The position numbers and the translations under genes are program-made. Shown piece by piece: positions 1 to 7,609 of a DNA stretch of 16,364 nucleotides (position 1 is the first letter of the stretch; every line of letters starts with the position of its first letter). The stretch lies in the NCBI GenBank assembly GCA_038257015.1, contig JBBSJS010000019.1:1-16364 (forward strand). The letters run 5' to 3'. The notes below the pieces were generated by a model. The model was not told the DNA's origin. It ran no database searches and saw only the letters and a program-made list of their open reading frames with translations. Source of the stretch: UBA920 sp038257015 (GTDB lineage Bacteria; Patescibacteriota; Doudnabacteria; UBA920).

Positions 1-168
1 GACTAAACTTGCCCCCGAGTCATTAACTTTGATATAGCTTCCAGTCATTGAAGCGTTACCTTCTTTTATCGATTTAACTTCTCGTCCTTCCAATACTAAA
101 CCAGCATCGAAGGTTTCTTTGATGTCATAGTCAAATTTCGCTCGTTTGTTGTAAGCTAAGGATTTCAT
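1..168 (-). CDS. smpB: SsrA-binding protein SmpB, N-terminal part (cut by window edge)
   Basis: SmpB binds tmRNA (SsrA) and brings it to stalled ribosomes for trans-translation in the cytoplasm. Reading the minus strand from the ATG at 168-166 gives 56 uninterrupted codons to the window edge, beginning MKSLAYNKRAKFDYDI. The stretch ETFDAGLVLEGREVKSIKEG matches the conserved first part of SmpB (FDYxIxETxEAGxxLxGxEVKSxR), where the beta-barrel begins. About two thirds of the usual 150-160 residues lie beyond the window. No Shine-Dalgarno is visible; a TAAAAT box ends 6 nt before the ATG, suggesting a leaderless transcript. A hairpin terminator at 225-248 separates it from the gene upstream, so it is probably transcribed on its own. 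The family call is secure from the conserved motif; function follows from the family. Confidence 0.93.
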   Translation of the reverse strand, partial: MKSLAYNKRAKFDYDIKETFDAGLVLEGREVKSIKEGNASMTGSYIKVNDSGASLV

Positions 169-174
169 AAGAGT

Positions 175-180
175 ATTTTA
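175..180 (-). promoter_or_regulatory. Putative -10 box of smpB (leaderless layout)
   Basis: The minus strand reads TAAAAT followed by six bases (ACTCTT) and then the smpB ATG. Transcription would start at or within a base or two of the start codon. The matching -35 (TTTCGC at 203-198, 17-bp spacer) is weak. It is supported mainly by the same spacing at argS, uvrD and the DUF192 gene in this window. Confidence 0.45.
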
Positions 181-224
181 CCTTTTATTAGAGCTTTGCG
201 AAAGTAAAAATTATCAATAAAAAA

Positions 225-248
225 GGGTTCAGCAGTACTGCTAAACCC
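225..248 (-). terminator. Rho-independent terminator after the metalloprotease-like gene
   Basis: GGGTTTAGCAGT and ACTGCTGAACCC (minus strand) form a near-perfect inverted repeat. The only imperfect position is a G-U wobble when read as minus-strand RNA, but a C-A mismatch as plus-strand RNA. A TTTTTT run follows on the minus strand. This fits a terminator for the gene ending at 267. Confidence 0.8.
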
Positions 249-266
249 GGAAATGTACAAAGGTCC

Positions 267-1184
267 TTAATGAAGACTTCTGTAGACGGTGATTTGGTTC
301 TTTTCTAGATTTTGTCCTTCGTGCTTCAACTTAAGCCACGAGAAAGACAAGTCAAGATAATATTGCGGCAACCTGTTATTCATTTCTTCTACTTTTGCCG
401 GGGCAAAAAGATTATCCATCCGTTGAACATCTTCAAGTTTGGTAGCATTGAGCATCTCAACGACCGAGTGATATTCGCCTTGGTTAATAATCTGATTAAT
501 CACATCAAAGTATTTACCTTTAGTGCCTGCATTTAAAACTTTACCTGCAAATTCATGGGCTTTGACTTCCTCAAGAACCCAAACATCTGTTTTTGAATAA
601 GCTAGCGCTCCAGGTTGACCCGTGTCATGTTGATGTTGATGATAAAGTTCATGAAGAAATCTAGCATTAAACCAAACTATATCCGGAGAACGAAAGCCTG
701 GCATGGAAATCACTCCACCACCATTAGCCTTCGGATAGTAACCGATTAAGGTTAGTACTCCTTTTTCAACCCTCGCTGCTTTGGGGTATGCTAAGGCTAC
801 AATTTTTCCAGTAGAGTAGTTATCAAGATATCTGCTCTTATCAGGATTCCGGTCGAGAACACCAATGCTCAGATCTTGTCCGTAGTATTCTTTCAACTTT
901 TTGACTTCACTGATTTCTGAATACTTATCCATCCCTACATGAATTGATGACTTCAATTCTATCAAGAACAGGTCTTCGGATTTCATATCTGCAGGAACAG
1001 CCCATTCTGACTGGGGCTTATTTAGAATCATCTTCTGAGATATTCCATCGTAGGATGTATTCTTTAGTTTAAAAGGGGTAGTAGAATTATCGCTTGCCCT
1101 ATAACAAGACATAGCAACGAAGAGTAAAAAGCACGCTATGGAAAAAACCACAGTTTGTCTAAATGTTTTACTATTAAAGAACAT
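267..1184 (-). CDS. Secreted or lipid-anchored HExxH protein, putative zinc metalloprotease, family not recognised
   Basis: 305 residues. The N-terminus has a basic start, a hydrophobic stretch at about residues 11-26, and Cys27 in VAMSC. That could be a lipobox, but Ala rather than Leu/Val at -3 makes it imperfect, so a plain signal peptide or anchor is possible. Residues 178-182 are HELYH, a zincin HExxH motif, in the local context FLHELYHQHQHD. Glutamates at 205-206 in the following helix-like stretch (VLEEVKAHE) could supply the third zinc ligand in gluzincin style. I recognise no specific family beyond this. The start is well supported: GGAGG lies 5 nt before the ATG, and a TTGACA-N17-TATGAT promoter lies just upstream. 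The terminator at 225-248 closes it as a single-gene unit. Protease activity is inferred from the motif alone; the surface location is inferred from the N-terminus. Confidence 0.7.
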   Translation of the reverse strand: MFFNSKTFRQTVVFSIACFLLFVAMSCYRASDNSTTPFKLKNTSYDGISQKMILNKPQSEWAVPADMKSEDLFLIELKSSIHVGMDKYSEISEVKKLKEYYGQDLSIGVLDRNPDKSRYLDNYSTGKIVALAYPKAARVEKGVLTLIGYYPKANGGGVISMPGFRSPDIVWFNARFLHELYHQHQHDTGQPGALAYSKTDVWVLEEVKAHEFAGKVLNAGTKGKYFDVINQIINQGEYHSVVEMLNATKLEDVQRMDNLFAPAKVEEMNNRLPQYYLDLSFSWLKLKHEGQNLEKNQITVYRSLH

Positions 1185-1222
1185 ATTTCCTCCAAGAAAT
1201 TGTCATATTTTTGAACCACACA

Positions 1223-1251
1223 ATCATAATGAAAATTTAGACATTTGTCAA
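1223..1251 (-). promoter_or_regulatory. Consensus sigma70-type promoter of the metalloprotease-like gene
   Basis: The minus strand carries TTGACA (1251-1246), a 17-bp spacer, and TATGAT (1228-1223). This is the best -35/-10 pair in the window. Predicted start is near 1216, giving a leader of about 30 nt that holds the GGAGG ribosome binding site (about 1189-1193). It lies back to back with the argS promoter. Confidence 0.82.
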
Positions 1252-1259
1252 GTAATAAG

Positions 1260-1288
1260 TTCACTTTTAAGTCTATAAAGGGTATAAT
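1260..1288 (+). promoter_or_regulatory. Promoter of argS operon (leaderless layout)
   Basis: TTCACT (1260-1265; four of six match TTGACA), a 17-bp spacer and a perfect TATAAT (1283-1288). The ATG at 1296 begins 7 bases after the -10 box, where transcription is expected to start, so the argS mRNA is probably leaderless. The position of this promoter argues against the in-frame TTG at 1245 being the start codon. Confidence 0.72.
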
Positions 1289-1295
1289 TAAGCCT

Positions 1296-3059
1296 ATGAA
1301 AGCTTATATTTCCGAACTTATCCAACAAGCTGTGGCTGAAATCTCTCCTCAGGAAGCAGAGAGTGTTCTTGCTGTGGCAAATTTTGATGTGGCTTATCCA
1401 AAGACTGACTTCGGTGATTATGCCACTAATGCTGCGATGGTGATGTTTAAAAACTTCAACACAGCTCCCGCTGGTAACCCGATGGAGTTTGCAAAACTGC
1501 TAGCAGAAAAAATTTCAATCTTAGACGAACAAAAAAGTTTTTCCAAAGTTGATTCTGTTGGTGGGTTTATTAATTTCACGTTAAAAGATGAAGTTCTGGC
1601 AAGTATGATCTTCGCCATGCAAAATTCAATTATATTTAGCACTCCCGAGGCTAAGGTCGGTGAAGGTAAGAAGGTTGTATTCGAATATTCTAGTCCTAAT
1701 ACAAACAAACCTCTACACATCGGACATATTAGGAATAATGTTTATGGTAAAGCTTGTATAAATTTACTCAAAGCGATCGGATATGATGTTGTGTCATGTG
1801 AGATTATCAACGACCGTGGTATTCATATCATGAAGAGCATTATGATGTATCAGAAATATGGCAATAACGAAACTCCTGAGCAGGCGGTTGTTAAGCCTGA
1901 CCATTTTGTTGGAAAATTCTACGCAATGTTTGGGCAGAAAGCTGCAGAGAGTGAAGAAGCTGAGATAGCTCTCTTAGAAGAGGCGCAAGAACTGCTCCGT
2001 AAGTGGGAAGATGGGGATGAAGAAATTCGGAATGTATGGAAAAAAATGAATAATTTTTATTTTGATGGTGCAAGAAAAACTTACAAACGTGAATGTAGTA
2101 CATTTGATGAAGTAGATTTTGAAAGTGATATCTATGACAAAGGGCGAGACTTGGTATTGGCAGGGGTTGAGAGCGGTATTTTTCAAAAAGAAGAAGACGG
2201 AAGTGTTAGTGTTGAATTTGAAGAAAAGAACTTAGGTAAAAAATACTTGCTTAGGAAAGATGGTACAACAATATATATAACTCAAGACATGTATTTATGG
2301 GATCAGCGCAATCAGCGACATAATCCAGATATGGTATTTGTGACAACTGCAACAGAGCAGGCTTATCATTTTCAGGTTTTGAAAAAAATGTTTGAACTGT
2401 TGAAGTACCCATGGGCTAAGAATTTTAAACATTTACCATATGAGCATGTTTATTTAGGAAGGGATAAGATGTCTTCTCGTTCAGGTAATACGATTACAGC
2501 TGACAAGCTTTACGATACTGTTAAAGAAAAGGTTCGTGACACTATGAGTCAATTAGAAAGACTTAAAGGTTCTGTGGATGACGATAAGTTGGTAGAAAAG
2601 ATTGCCATGGGAGCTGTAAAGTATGGCTACTTGCATTATGAACCACAAACGCGCATATATTTTGATATAGATCAAACTATTGCCTTAGAAGGAAATACTG
2701 GCCCATATATTCAATATGCTTATGCTAGAATCCAAAGTTTAATTCACAAGTCCGGTATTGCTTCAACTAATGCGAAGCCCTCAGAGCTGGCCAAACCAGA
2801 AGAGCTTCACCTAATGCGAACAATTATCCGATATGAGTCAGTCGTTGCAATTGCAGCGCGTGAGTATAAGCCAAACTTACTTTGTAATTATTTGTATGAG
2901 CTAGCAAGTTCGTTAAACACTTTTTACGCCAATGTTCCGGTTGTGAAAGAAGAAAGTGAACAGTTAAAAGAACAGCGAATTAGCTTGTTGCTTACAACAG
3001 CAACTGTTCTGAAAAATGGCTTAAACCTACTCGGGATAGAAGCGCCAGAGGAAATGTAA
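1296..3059 (+). CDS. argS: Arginyl-tRNA synthetase
   Basis: Class I aminoacyl-tRNA synthetase that charges tRNA-Arg with arginine in the cytoplasm. With the ATG at 1296 the protein is 587 residues, normal for bacterial ArgS. The N-terminal tRNA-recognition (Add1) domain comes first. The class signature follows: SSPNTNKPLHIGHIRN, with HIGH at residues 141-144. KMSSRSGN is the KMSK-loop equivalent. The C-terminal DALR anticodon-binding domain includes GPYIQYAYARIQSL. The open frame extends 17 codons upstream to a TTG at 1245, but that segment overlaps two divergent promoters, so I prefer the ATG. There is no Shine-Dalgarno; TATAAT ends 7 nt before the ATG. It is followed by ileS after 22 bp, with no terminator between, suggesting a synthetase operon. 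Confidence 0.96.
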   Translation: MKAYISELIQQAVAEISPQEAESVLAVANFDVAYPKTDFGDYATNAAMVMFKNFNTAPAGNPMEFAKLLAEKISILDEQKSFSKVDSVGGFINFTLKDEVLASMIFAMQNSIIFSTPEAKVGEGKKVVFEYSSPNTNKPLHIGHIRNNVYGKACINLLKAIGYDVVSCEIINDRGIHIMKSIMMYQKYGNNETPEQAVVKPDHFVGKFYAMFGQKAAESEEAEIALLEEAQELLRKWEDGDEEIRNVWKKMNNFYFDGARKTYKRECSTFDEVDFESDIYDKGRDLVLAGVESGIFQKEEDGSVSVEFEEKNLGKKYLLRKDGTTIYITQDMYLWDQRNQRHNPDMVFVTTATEQAYHFQVLKKMFELLKYPWAKNFKHLPYEHVYLGRDKMSSRSGNTITADKLYDTVKEKVRDTMSQLERLKGSVDDDKLVEKIAMGAVKYGYLHYEPQTRIYFDIDQTIALEGNTGPYIQYAYARIQSLIHKSGIASTNAKPSELAKPEELHLMRTIIRYESVVAIAAREYKPNLLCNYLYELASSLNTFYANVPVVKEESEQLKEQRISLLLTTATVLKNGLNLLGIEAPEEM

Positions 3060-3081
3060 TCCTTAATAGAAAGATAAATTT

Positions 3082-6069
3082 ATGACAGAACAAACAGATA
3101 AAAAGCCATTGAGTAACGCGCCTAATTTTAATGAACTTGAGTTGGGTGTTTTGGAATTTTGGAACAAAGAAAATATTTTTGAACAATCTCTAAAACAAAC
3201 AGAGAATGGCGAACCATTCGTCTTTTTCGACGGACCTCCATTTGCAACTGGTACCCCTCATTATGGTCACATTTTGGGCTCTACTATCAAAGATGCAGTT
3301 GGTCGCTATCAAACAATGAAAGGGCGCTATGTTCGTCGCGTTTGGGGTTGGGATTGTCACGGTTTGCCAATTGAAAATATTGTTGAAGAGAAATTGAAAA
3401 TCTCGGGCAAAAAACAAATTGAAGAAATTGGTGTAGATAAATTCAACGAAGAATGTCGCGCCAGTGTGATGACTTATGTTGATGTGTGGGGCAAAACTGT
3501 TAATCGGATGGGTCGTTGGGTAGATTTTGAAAACTCTTACAAAACCATGGACTCTAAGTACATGGAAAGTGTTTGGTGGGCACTTCAACAGATTTGGAAT
3601 AAGGGATTAATTTACGAAGACAACAAAGTCTTAATGTACTGTTCTCGCTGTGAAACTCCGTTGTCTAATTTTGAAGTGGCGATGGATAATAGCTATAAAG
3701 ATGTCACGGAAGAATCTGTTTTTGTAAAATTTCAACTTCACCCAAAGCAACGCATCTTAGATACTCTTACTGATGAAAAAACTTTCGTGCTTGCTTGGAC
3801 TACAACTCCTTGGACTTTGCCCGGGAATACAGCACTCAATATTGGTCCGGACATTGCTTATGTTTTGGTAAAACAGAATGATGAAAAATTTATCTTAGCC
3901 AAAGAACGTTTAGAAATTCTATCGGGCGAGTATGAACAACTTTTAGAATTCTCTTCAAGAAGCTTAGAAGGTTTAAGTTATCAGCCTTTATTTCCAGAAG
4001 TTTTGGCTCAGCACCCAGACTTGGCAACTGCGCACAAAATTTATGCTGAAGATTACGTTACAACTACTGATGGTACCGGCGTGGTGCATAATGCCGCCAT
4101 GTATGGTGAAGTAGACTATGAAGCTGCTAAAAAACGAGGACTTCCTCGTCAGCATATCTTAGATAACAAAGGAATTTATAATAATGCAATGCCAGAGCGA
4201 CTGCAGGGCTTGTATTTTAAAGATGCAGACAAAGTAGTCTTGCGCGAGCTAGAAGAGAAAGGGTTGGTTTATAAAATTGAAAATAACACTCACAGCTATC
4301 CTCATTGCTGGCGCTGTGGAACTCCGCTTTACTATTCCGCACTCTCCGCTTGGTTTGTGAATATTCAAAAAGTTAAAACTCGTCTGTTAGAACTCAATCA
4401 AGATATTAACTGGTATCCAGACCATTTAAAGAATGGCCGTTTTGCAAAAAGTGTGGAGATGGCACCAGACTGGAATATTTCTCGTAACCGTTATTGGGCG
4501 ACAGCTTTGCCGTTTTGGAAATGTACCAACGATAATTGTGAAGATGTCGTGTGTGTTGGTTCAGTTGAAGAATTAAAACAGAAGGCTAATAACTTTGATC
4601 AAGTTTATCCTCAATACGATCCAAACAATGTTGAAGCTATCGACTTGCATAAACCATACATAGACAAAGTAGAGCTGCGCTGTGAAAAATGTAGTAGCAT
4701 TATGATTCGTGTTCCAGAAGTTGTGGATTGTTGGGTTGAGTCCGCCAGCATGCCATTTGCAGAACTTCACTATCCGTTCGATAACAATCAGTTATTCCAA
4801 GACCGATACCCGGGCGACTTCGTTGCTGAGTATATTGCACAAACTCGCGCGTGGTTTTATGTCATGCATGTAATTGGCACAATTATCTTCGACAAAGCAC
4901 CATTTAAAAATGTTGTTACCACCGGAACAATTTTAGCGGAAGATGGTAATAAGATGTCGAAGTCAAAAAAGAACTTTCCAGACCCTAATGTGATTTTCGA
5001 AAAGTTGGGTGTAGATTCTGTGCGCTACCTTATGCTCACTTCAACTGTGATGAATGCAGATGATTACAGTTTCTCTGAAAAAGCCGTCACTGAAGTGAAT
5101 CGCAAACTCAGCATGATTCTTTACAATGTTTGGCAATTCTTCCGTATGTATCACAAGGGTCATATTAAAGAAGCAAGTGTGCCAAGTACAACTAACGTTT
5201 TGGATGTCTGGGTGCTGTCGAAACTTCATCAAACTCAAAAATTAGTAACAGAGTATTTAAATAATTACAACACAGTTAAAGCTGGACGCGAGATTCAAGA
5301 TTTAATAAACGAAGTTTCGACTTGGTATGTGCGCCGCAGTCGTGATCGTATGCGCGGTGACGGCTTAGAAGCTCAGGCTGCTTTAGAAACCCTTGGATAT
5401 GTTTTAGTGCAAATTTCCAAGATGCTTGCACCTTTTATGCCTTTCTTGAGCGAGCACTTGTACAAAGACTTAACTGGCGAAAAGTCAGTTCATTTGGCGA
5501 AGTGGAGCGAGGTGAATAATTTCTCCGAACAGGCTTTAACTGAAATGATTCAAGTTCGAAAACTTGTGGAGTTAGGCTTGTTTGTTAGAAAAGAGCAAAA
5601 TCTGAAAGTCCGCCAACCTTTAGCAGAATTACAATATGTTTTACCAGAGAGTGGTAGTAGTTTAGATAAGAGTTTGGGGAAAATTTTGCAGGAAGAATTG
5701 AATGTTAAAAATGTTGTCTCAGCGGGCGAGTTAGTAGAGCGCGAGGGTTGGGTTGGCAAAACAGCAGATAATGTGTCCTTGGCCTTCGATACAGTGTTAA
5801 GTGAAGAATTAGTTCGTGAAGGACTTGCTCGAGAGCTGGAACGACAAGTTCAAGACTTGCGTAAGAAAAGTGGTTTAAGGATTGGTGAAACTGTTGATTT
5901 GTATTATGCTACCACCAATGCAGAACTTGTTACGGTAGTGACGGAATTTTTAGACAAGAAGAAAACCTTCGTCGGCAATGTAATCAGTGATCCTGAAATC
6001 GAAGCTGACTTTGAAACTCAAACTACTGTTAATGGTGAAGCTATTTGGCTTGGCTTGGTGAAGAATTAA
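3082..6069 (+). CDS. ileS: Isoleucyl-tRNA synthetase, type 2 (eukaryote-like)
   Basis: Charges tRNA-Ile in the cytoplasm and edits mis-activated valine. 995 residues. Class I motifs are HYGH at residues 60-63 (in PHYGHILGSTIKD) and KMSKS at 624-628 (in KMSKSKKNFPDP). The CP1 editing domain has the Thr-rich WTTTPWTLPGN (239-249) and GTGVVHNAAMYGEVDY (331-346). Cysteine pairs at 187/190 and 409/412 and clusters at 481-491 and 534-537 may bind zinc. The KMSKSKKNFPDP region, WFYVMHVIG after the EYIAQTRA stretch, and the lack of the C-terminal zinc finger of type 1 enzymes point to the eukaryote-like type 2 class; this class is known to be naturally tolerant of mupirocin. An AGAAAG stretch before the ATG is a weak ribosome binding site. 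It is co-transcribed with argS upstream and probably with the CBS gene 22 bp downstream. Confidence 0.96.
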   Translation: MTEQTDKKPLSNAPNFNELELGVLEFWNKENIFEQSLKQTENGEPFVFFDGPPFATGTPHYGHILGSTIKDAVGRYQTMKGRYVRRVWGWDCHGLPIENIVEEKLKISGKKQIEEIGVDKFNEECRASVMTYVDVWGKTVNRMGRWVDFENSYKTMDSKYMESVWWALQQIWNKGLIYEDNKVLMYCSRCETPLSNFEVAMDNSYKDVTEESVFVKFQLHPKQRILDTLTDEKTFVLAWTTTPWTLPGNTALNIGPDIAYVLVKQNDEKFILAKERLEILSGEYEQLLEFSSRSLEGLSYQPLFPEVLAQHPDLATAHKIYAEDYVTTTDGTGVVHNAAMYGEVDYEAAKKRGLPRQHILDNKGIYNNAMPERLQGLYFKDADKVVLRELEEKGLVYKIENNTHSYPHCWRCGTPLYYSALSAWFVNIQKVKTRLLELNQDINWYPDHLKNGRFAKSVEMAPDWNISRNRYWATALPFWKCTNDNCEDVVCVGSVEELKQKANNFDQVYPQYDPNNVEAIDLHKPYIDKVELRCEKCSSIMIRVPEVVDCWVESASMPFAELHYPFDNNQLFQDRYPGDFVAEYIAQTRAWFYVMHVIGTIIFDKAPFKNVVTTGTILAEDGNKMSKSKKNFPDPNVIFEKLGVDSVRYLMLTSTVMNADDYSFSEKAVTEVNRKLSMILYNVWQFFRMYHKGHIKEASVPSTTNVLDVWVLSKLHQTQKLVTEYLNNYNTVKAGREIQDLINEVSTWYVRRSRDRMRGDGLEAQAALETLGYVLVQISKMLAPFMPFLSEHLYKDLTGEKSVHLAKWSEVNNFSEQALTEMIQVRKLVELGLFVRKEQNLKVRQPLAELQYVLPESGSSLDKSLGKILQEELNVKNVVSAGELVEREGWVGKTADNVSLAFDTVLSEELVREGLARELERQVQDLRKKSGLRIGETVDLYYATTNAELVTVVTEFLDKKKTFVGNVISDPEIEADFETQTTVNGEAIWLGLVKN

Positions 6070-6091
6070 ATACTAATTATTAGATAATCAT

Positions 6092-6778
6092 ATGCTCGTT
6101 AAAGATTTAATGTCTACCAATGTGGTGACTGTAACTCCAGAAACTCTTGTTAGTGAAGTAGCCGAAATCCTGCACCAACATCATTTTTCAGGACTTCCTG
6201 TGGTAAATGAACAAGGTGTTGTTATCGGAACTGTCTCTGAGCGTGATTTTATCACCGCTGAGTCTAATCTCTATTTACCGACTTATATCAAAATGTTGTC
6301 GAACATGGATTATATTCAAGGTGGGAAAAAAGAATTACCTCATGTAGTTAATCAGATTATCAACGCGACGGTAAAAGATATTATGAATCAGCAAGTGCCA
6401 TTTGTGCGTCCCGACACGCCATTAGAACAACTTGCTACCATCTTTGGAGAGCAGCGTGTTAATCCTGTCCCTGTTACAGATAGCACTAATAAACTCATAG
6501 GAATTATTTCTCGTAGCGACTTAATTAAATTCTTTTCACCAAAGCAAGTTAAGATGGGCTATGTTACAGAAACTCGAACTCGTAAAATTGACCAACAGGT
6601 AGATTTTACTCAAGGGCATTTCCGTGATAACTTTGCGTACGTTGCCAAAGCCCGTGCCAATATTTGGATTACCACAGCAGTGGTATTATTCATTGTCGGT
6701 TTTCTGGCAGGAATCTTTTATGTGGCCAACCCAGACGTGTTTACCAAAGAGACTCCTGGTAATCAAATACAACAGTAA
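6092..6778 (+). CDS. Twin-CBS-domain protein with C-terminal membrane anchor
   Basis: 228 residues. Two CBS motifs form a likely Bateman module that senses adenine nucleotides. The first, about residues 1-55, includes VKDLMSTNVVTVTPETLV and FSGLPVVNEQGVVIGTVSERD. The second, about 93-148, includes VKDIMNQQVPFVRPDTPL and NPVPVTDSTNKLIGIISRSDL. A linker of about 40 residues separates them. Residues 190-211 (NIWITTAVVLFIVGFLAGIF) form one transmembrane helix, followed by a short polar tail of about 17 residues. No catalytic domain is attached, so it is more likely a sensor or regulator than an enzyme. The CBS face would be cytoplasmic and the tail outside; this topology is inferred. It is 22 bp after ileS and immediately before a terminator, so it looks like the last gene of the synthetase operon. 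Its partner and ligand are unknown. Confidence 0.86.
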   Translation: MLVKDLMSTNVVTVTPETLVSEVAEILHQHHFSGLPVVNEQGVVIGTVSERDFITAESNLYLPTYIKMLSNMDYIQGGKKELPHVVNQIINATVKDIMNQQVPFVRPDTPLEQLATIFGEQRVNPVPVTDSTNKLIGIISRSDLIKFFSPKQVKMGYVTETRTRKIDQQVDFTQGHFRDNFAYVAKARANIWITTAVVLFIVGFLAGIFYVANPDVFTKETPGNQIQQ

Positions 6779-6780
6779 AC

Positions 6781-6810
6781 AACTGGCCTCTTAATAAAGA
6801 GGCCAGTTTT
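6781..6810 (+). terminator. Rho-independent terminator of the argS-ileS-CBS unit
   Basis: A perfect 12-bp stem, AACTGGCCTCTT pairing with AAGAGGCCAGTT, with a 4-base AATA loop, then TT and an A/T-rich stretch. It begins 2 bases after the CBS stop codon and ends 18 bases before recO. Confidence 0.87.
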
Positions 6811-6828
6811 AAATTAGTTATATAAACG

Positions 6829-7581
6829 ATGTCGCGAGAAAATAAATTCCAAGCAATTATTTTAAAAAAACAAGATTACAGTGAGACCGATCAAATTGTC
6901 ACTTTATTTTCTTTGCAAAAAGGAAAACTGCGCGCTTTAGTAAAAGCGGGGAAGTTGCAAACCAGCAAACTGCAAACAGGCACTCAGCCTGGTTTTGAAA
7001 TTAACACCACACTCACCAATTCTCCATCGCTACCGAAATTAATTCAGACTGAAGTTATTAGTGCCCCAGCGCATTTATATGAAAGTATGGAACTTCAAAA
7101 AATCTGGTTTTCTTCTGCCGAGCTTGTATTTCGTGCAGCGCCAGATGAACAACCGAGTGAAGAAATTTATTACAGCTTACAAGGGTTGTTAAATTTTTTA
7201 GAAAGCTACAGCGTAAATAAATTTGAACAAGCAGAGGTTCTTTATTTAGGATTGATTAAATTTCAGCTATTGGTGATGAATAACATCGGGCTCGGTTTAC
7301 AAACGTTATCTGAAGACATTGTTGCTGATCAACTTTTATTTAGCGCTGAGAAAGGTGGGTTACTCCCGCCATCAGCTGCTAGTTCTACGGCCAAGTTGGT
7401 CCCTGCTAGCTTTAACAAGCAACTACGATGGTTACAGCAAGTAAGTTTTGGACAGATCTTGCAAATTTCATCAGACAAGAAATTACAGGTTACGGGCTTG
7501 CAAGATATTGTAAACGAATTTATTAACTACCAGTTGGAGAGGGAAATCAAGTCACATCGGTTTTTGCGCTCTGGCCTATGA
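6829..7581 (+). CDS. recO: DNA repair protein RecO
   Basis: Recombination mediator of the RecFOR pathway: binds single-stranded DNA and SSB, works with RecR to load RecA, and anneals strands. 250 residues, normal length. The N-terminal OB-fold is recognisable in FQAIILKKQDYSETDQIVTL followed by KGKLRALVKAG. The C-terminal part has FSAEKGGLL in place of the usual FxxxxGGxxC region. There is no cysteine anywhere in the protein, so the zinc-binding Cys4 site found in many RecO proteins is absent; some families, including that of E. coli, also lack it. There is no clear Shine-Dalgarno. TATATA/TATAAA at 6819-6826 is close to the ATG, but too close and without a -35 to call as a promoter. The gene follows a strong terminator, so it needs its own promoter or read-through. 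Confidence 0.9.
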   Translation: MSRENKFQAIILKKQDYSETDQIVTLFSLQKGKLRALVKAGKLQTSKLQTGTQPGFEINTTLTNSPSLPKLIQTEVISAPAHLYESMELQKIWFSSAELVFRAAPDEQPSEEIYYSLQGLLNFLESYSVNKFEQAEVLYLGLIKFQLLVMNNIGLGLQTLSEDIVADQLLFSAEKGGLLPPSAASSTAKLVPASFNKQLRWLQQVSFGQILQISSDKKLQVTGLQDIVNEFINYQLEREIKSHRFLRSGL

Positions 7582-7587
7582 TATAAT
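7579..7587 (+). promoter_or_regulatory. Extended -10 promoter for the repeat membrane protein
   Basis: TGATATAAT matches an extended -10 element (TGn-TATAAT). The TGA of this element is the recO stop codon. No good -35 is seen at 15-18 bp spacing, as is common for extended -10 promoters. Predicted start near 7594 leaves a short leader with an AAAAGG ribosome binding site (to 7602), 7 nt before the ATG at 7610. Confidence 0.62.
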
Positions 7588-7609
7588 TAAGAAAATAAAA
7601 GGCTATACT

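Noticed and set aside
1245..1295. In-frame TTG giving argS 17 more codons
   Set aside because: The extension overlaps the argS -35/-10 boxes and the divergent promoter of the upstream gene; ATG at 1296 fits the usual ArgS N-terminus and the TATAAT spacing.
6819..6826. TATATA/TATAAA as the recO promoter
   Set aside because: It ends only 2-4 nt before the ATG, and the -35 position would fall in the terminator stem; too weak to list.
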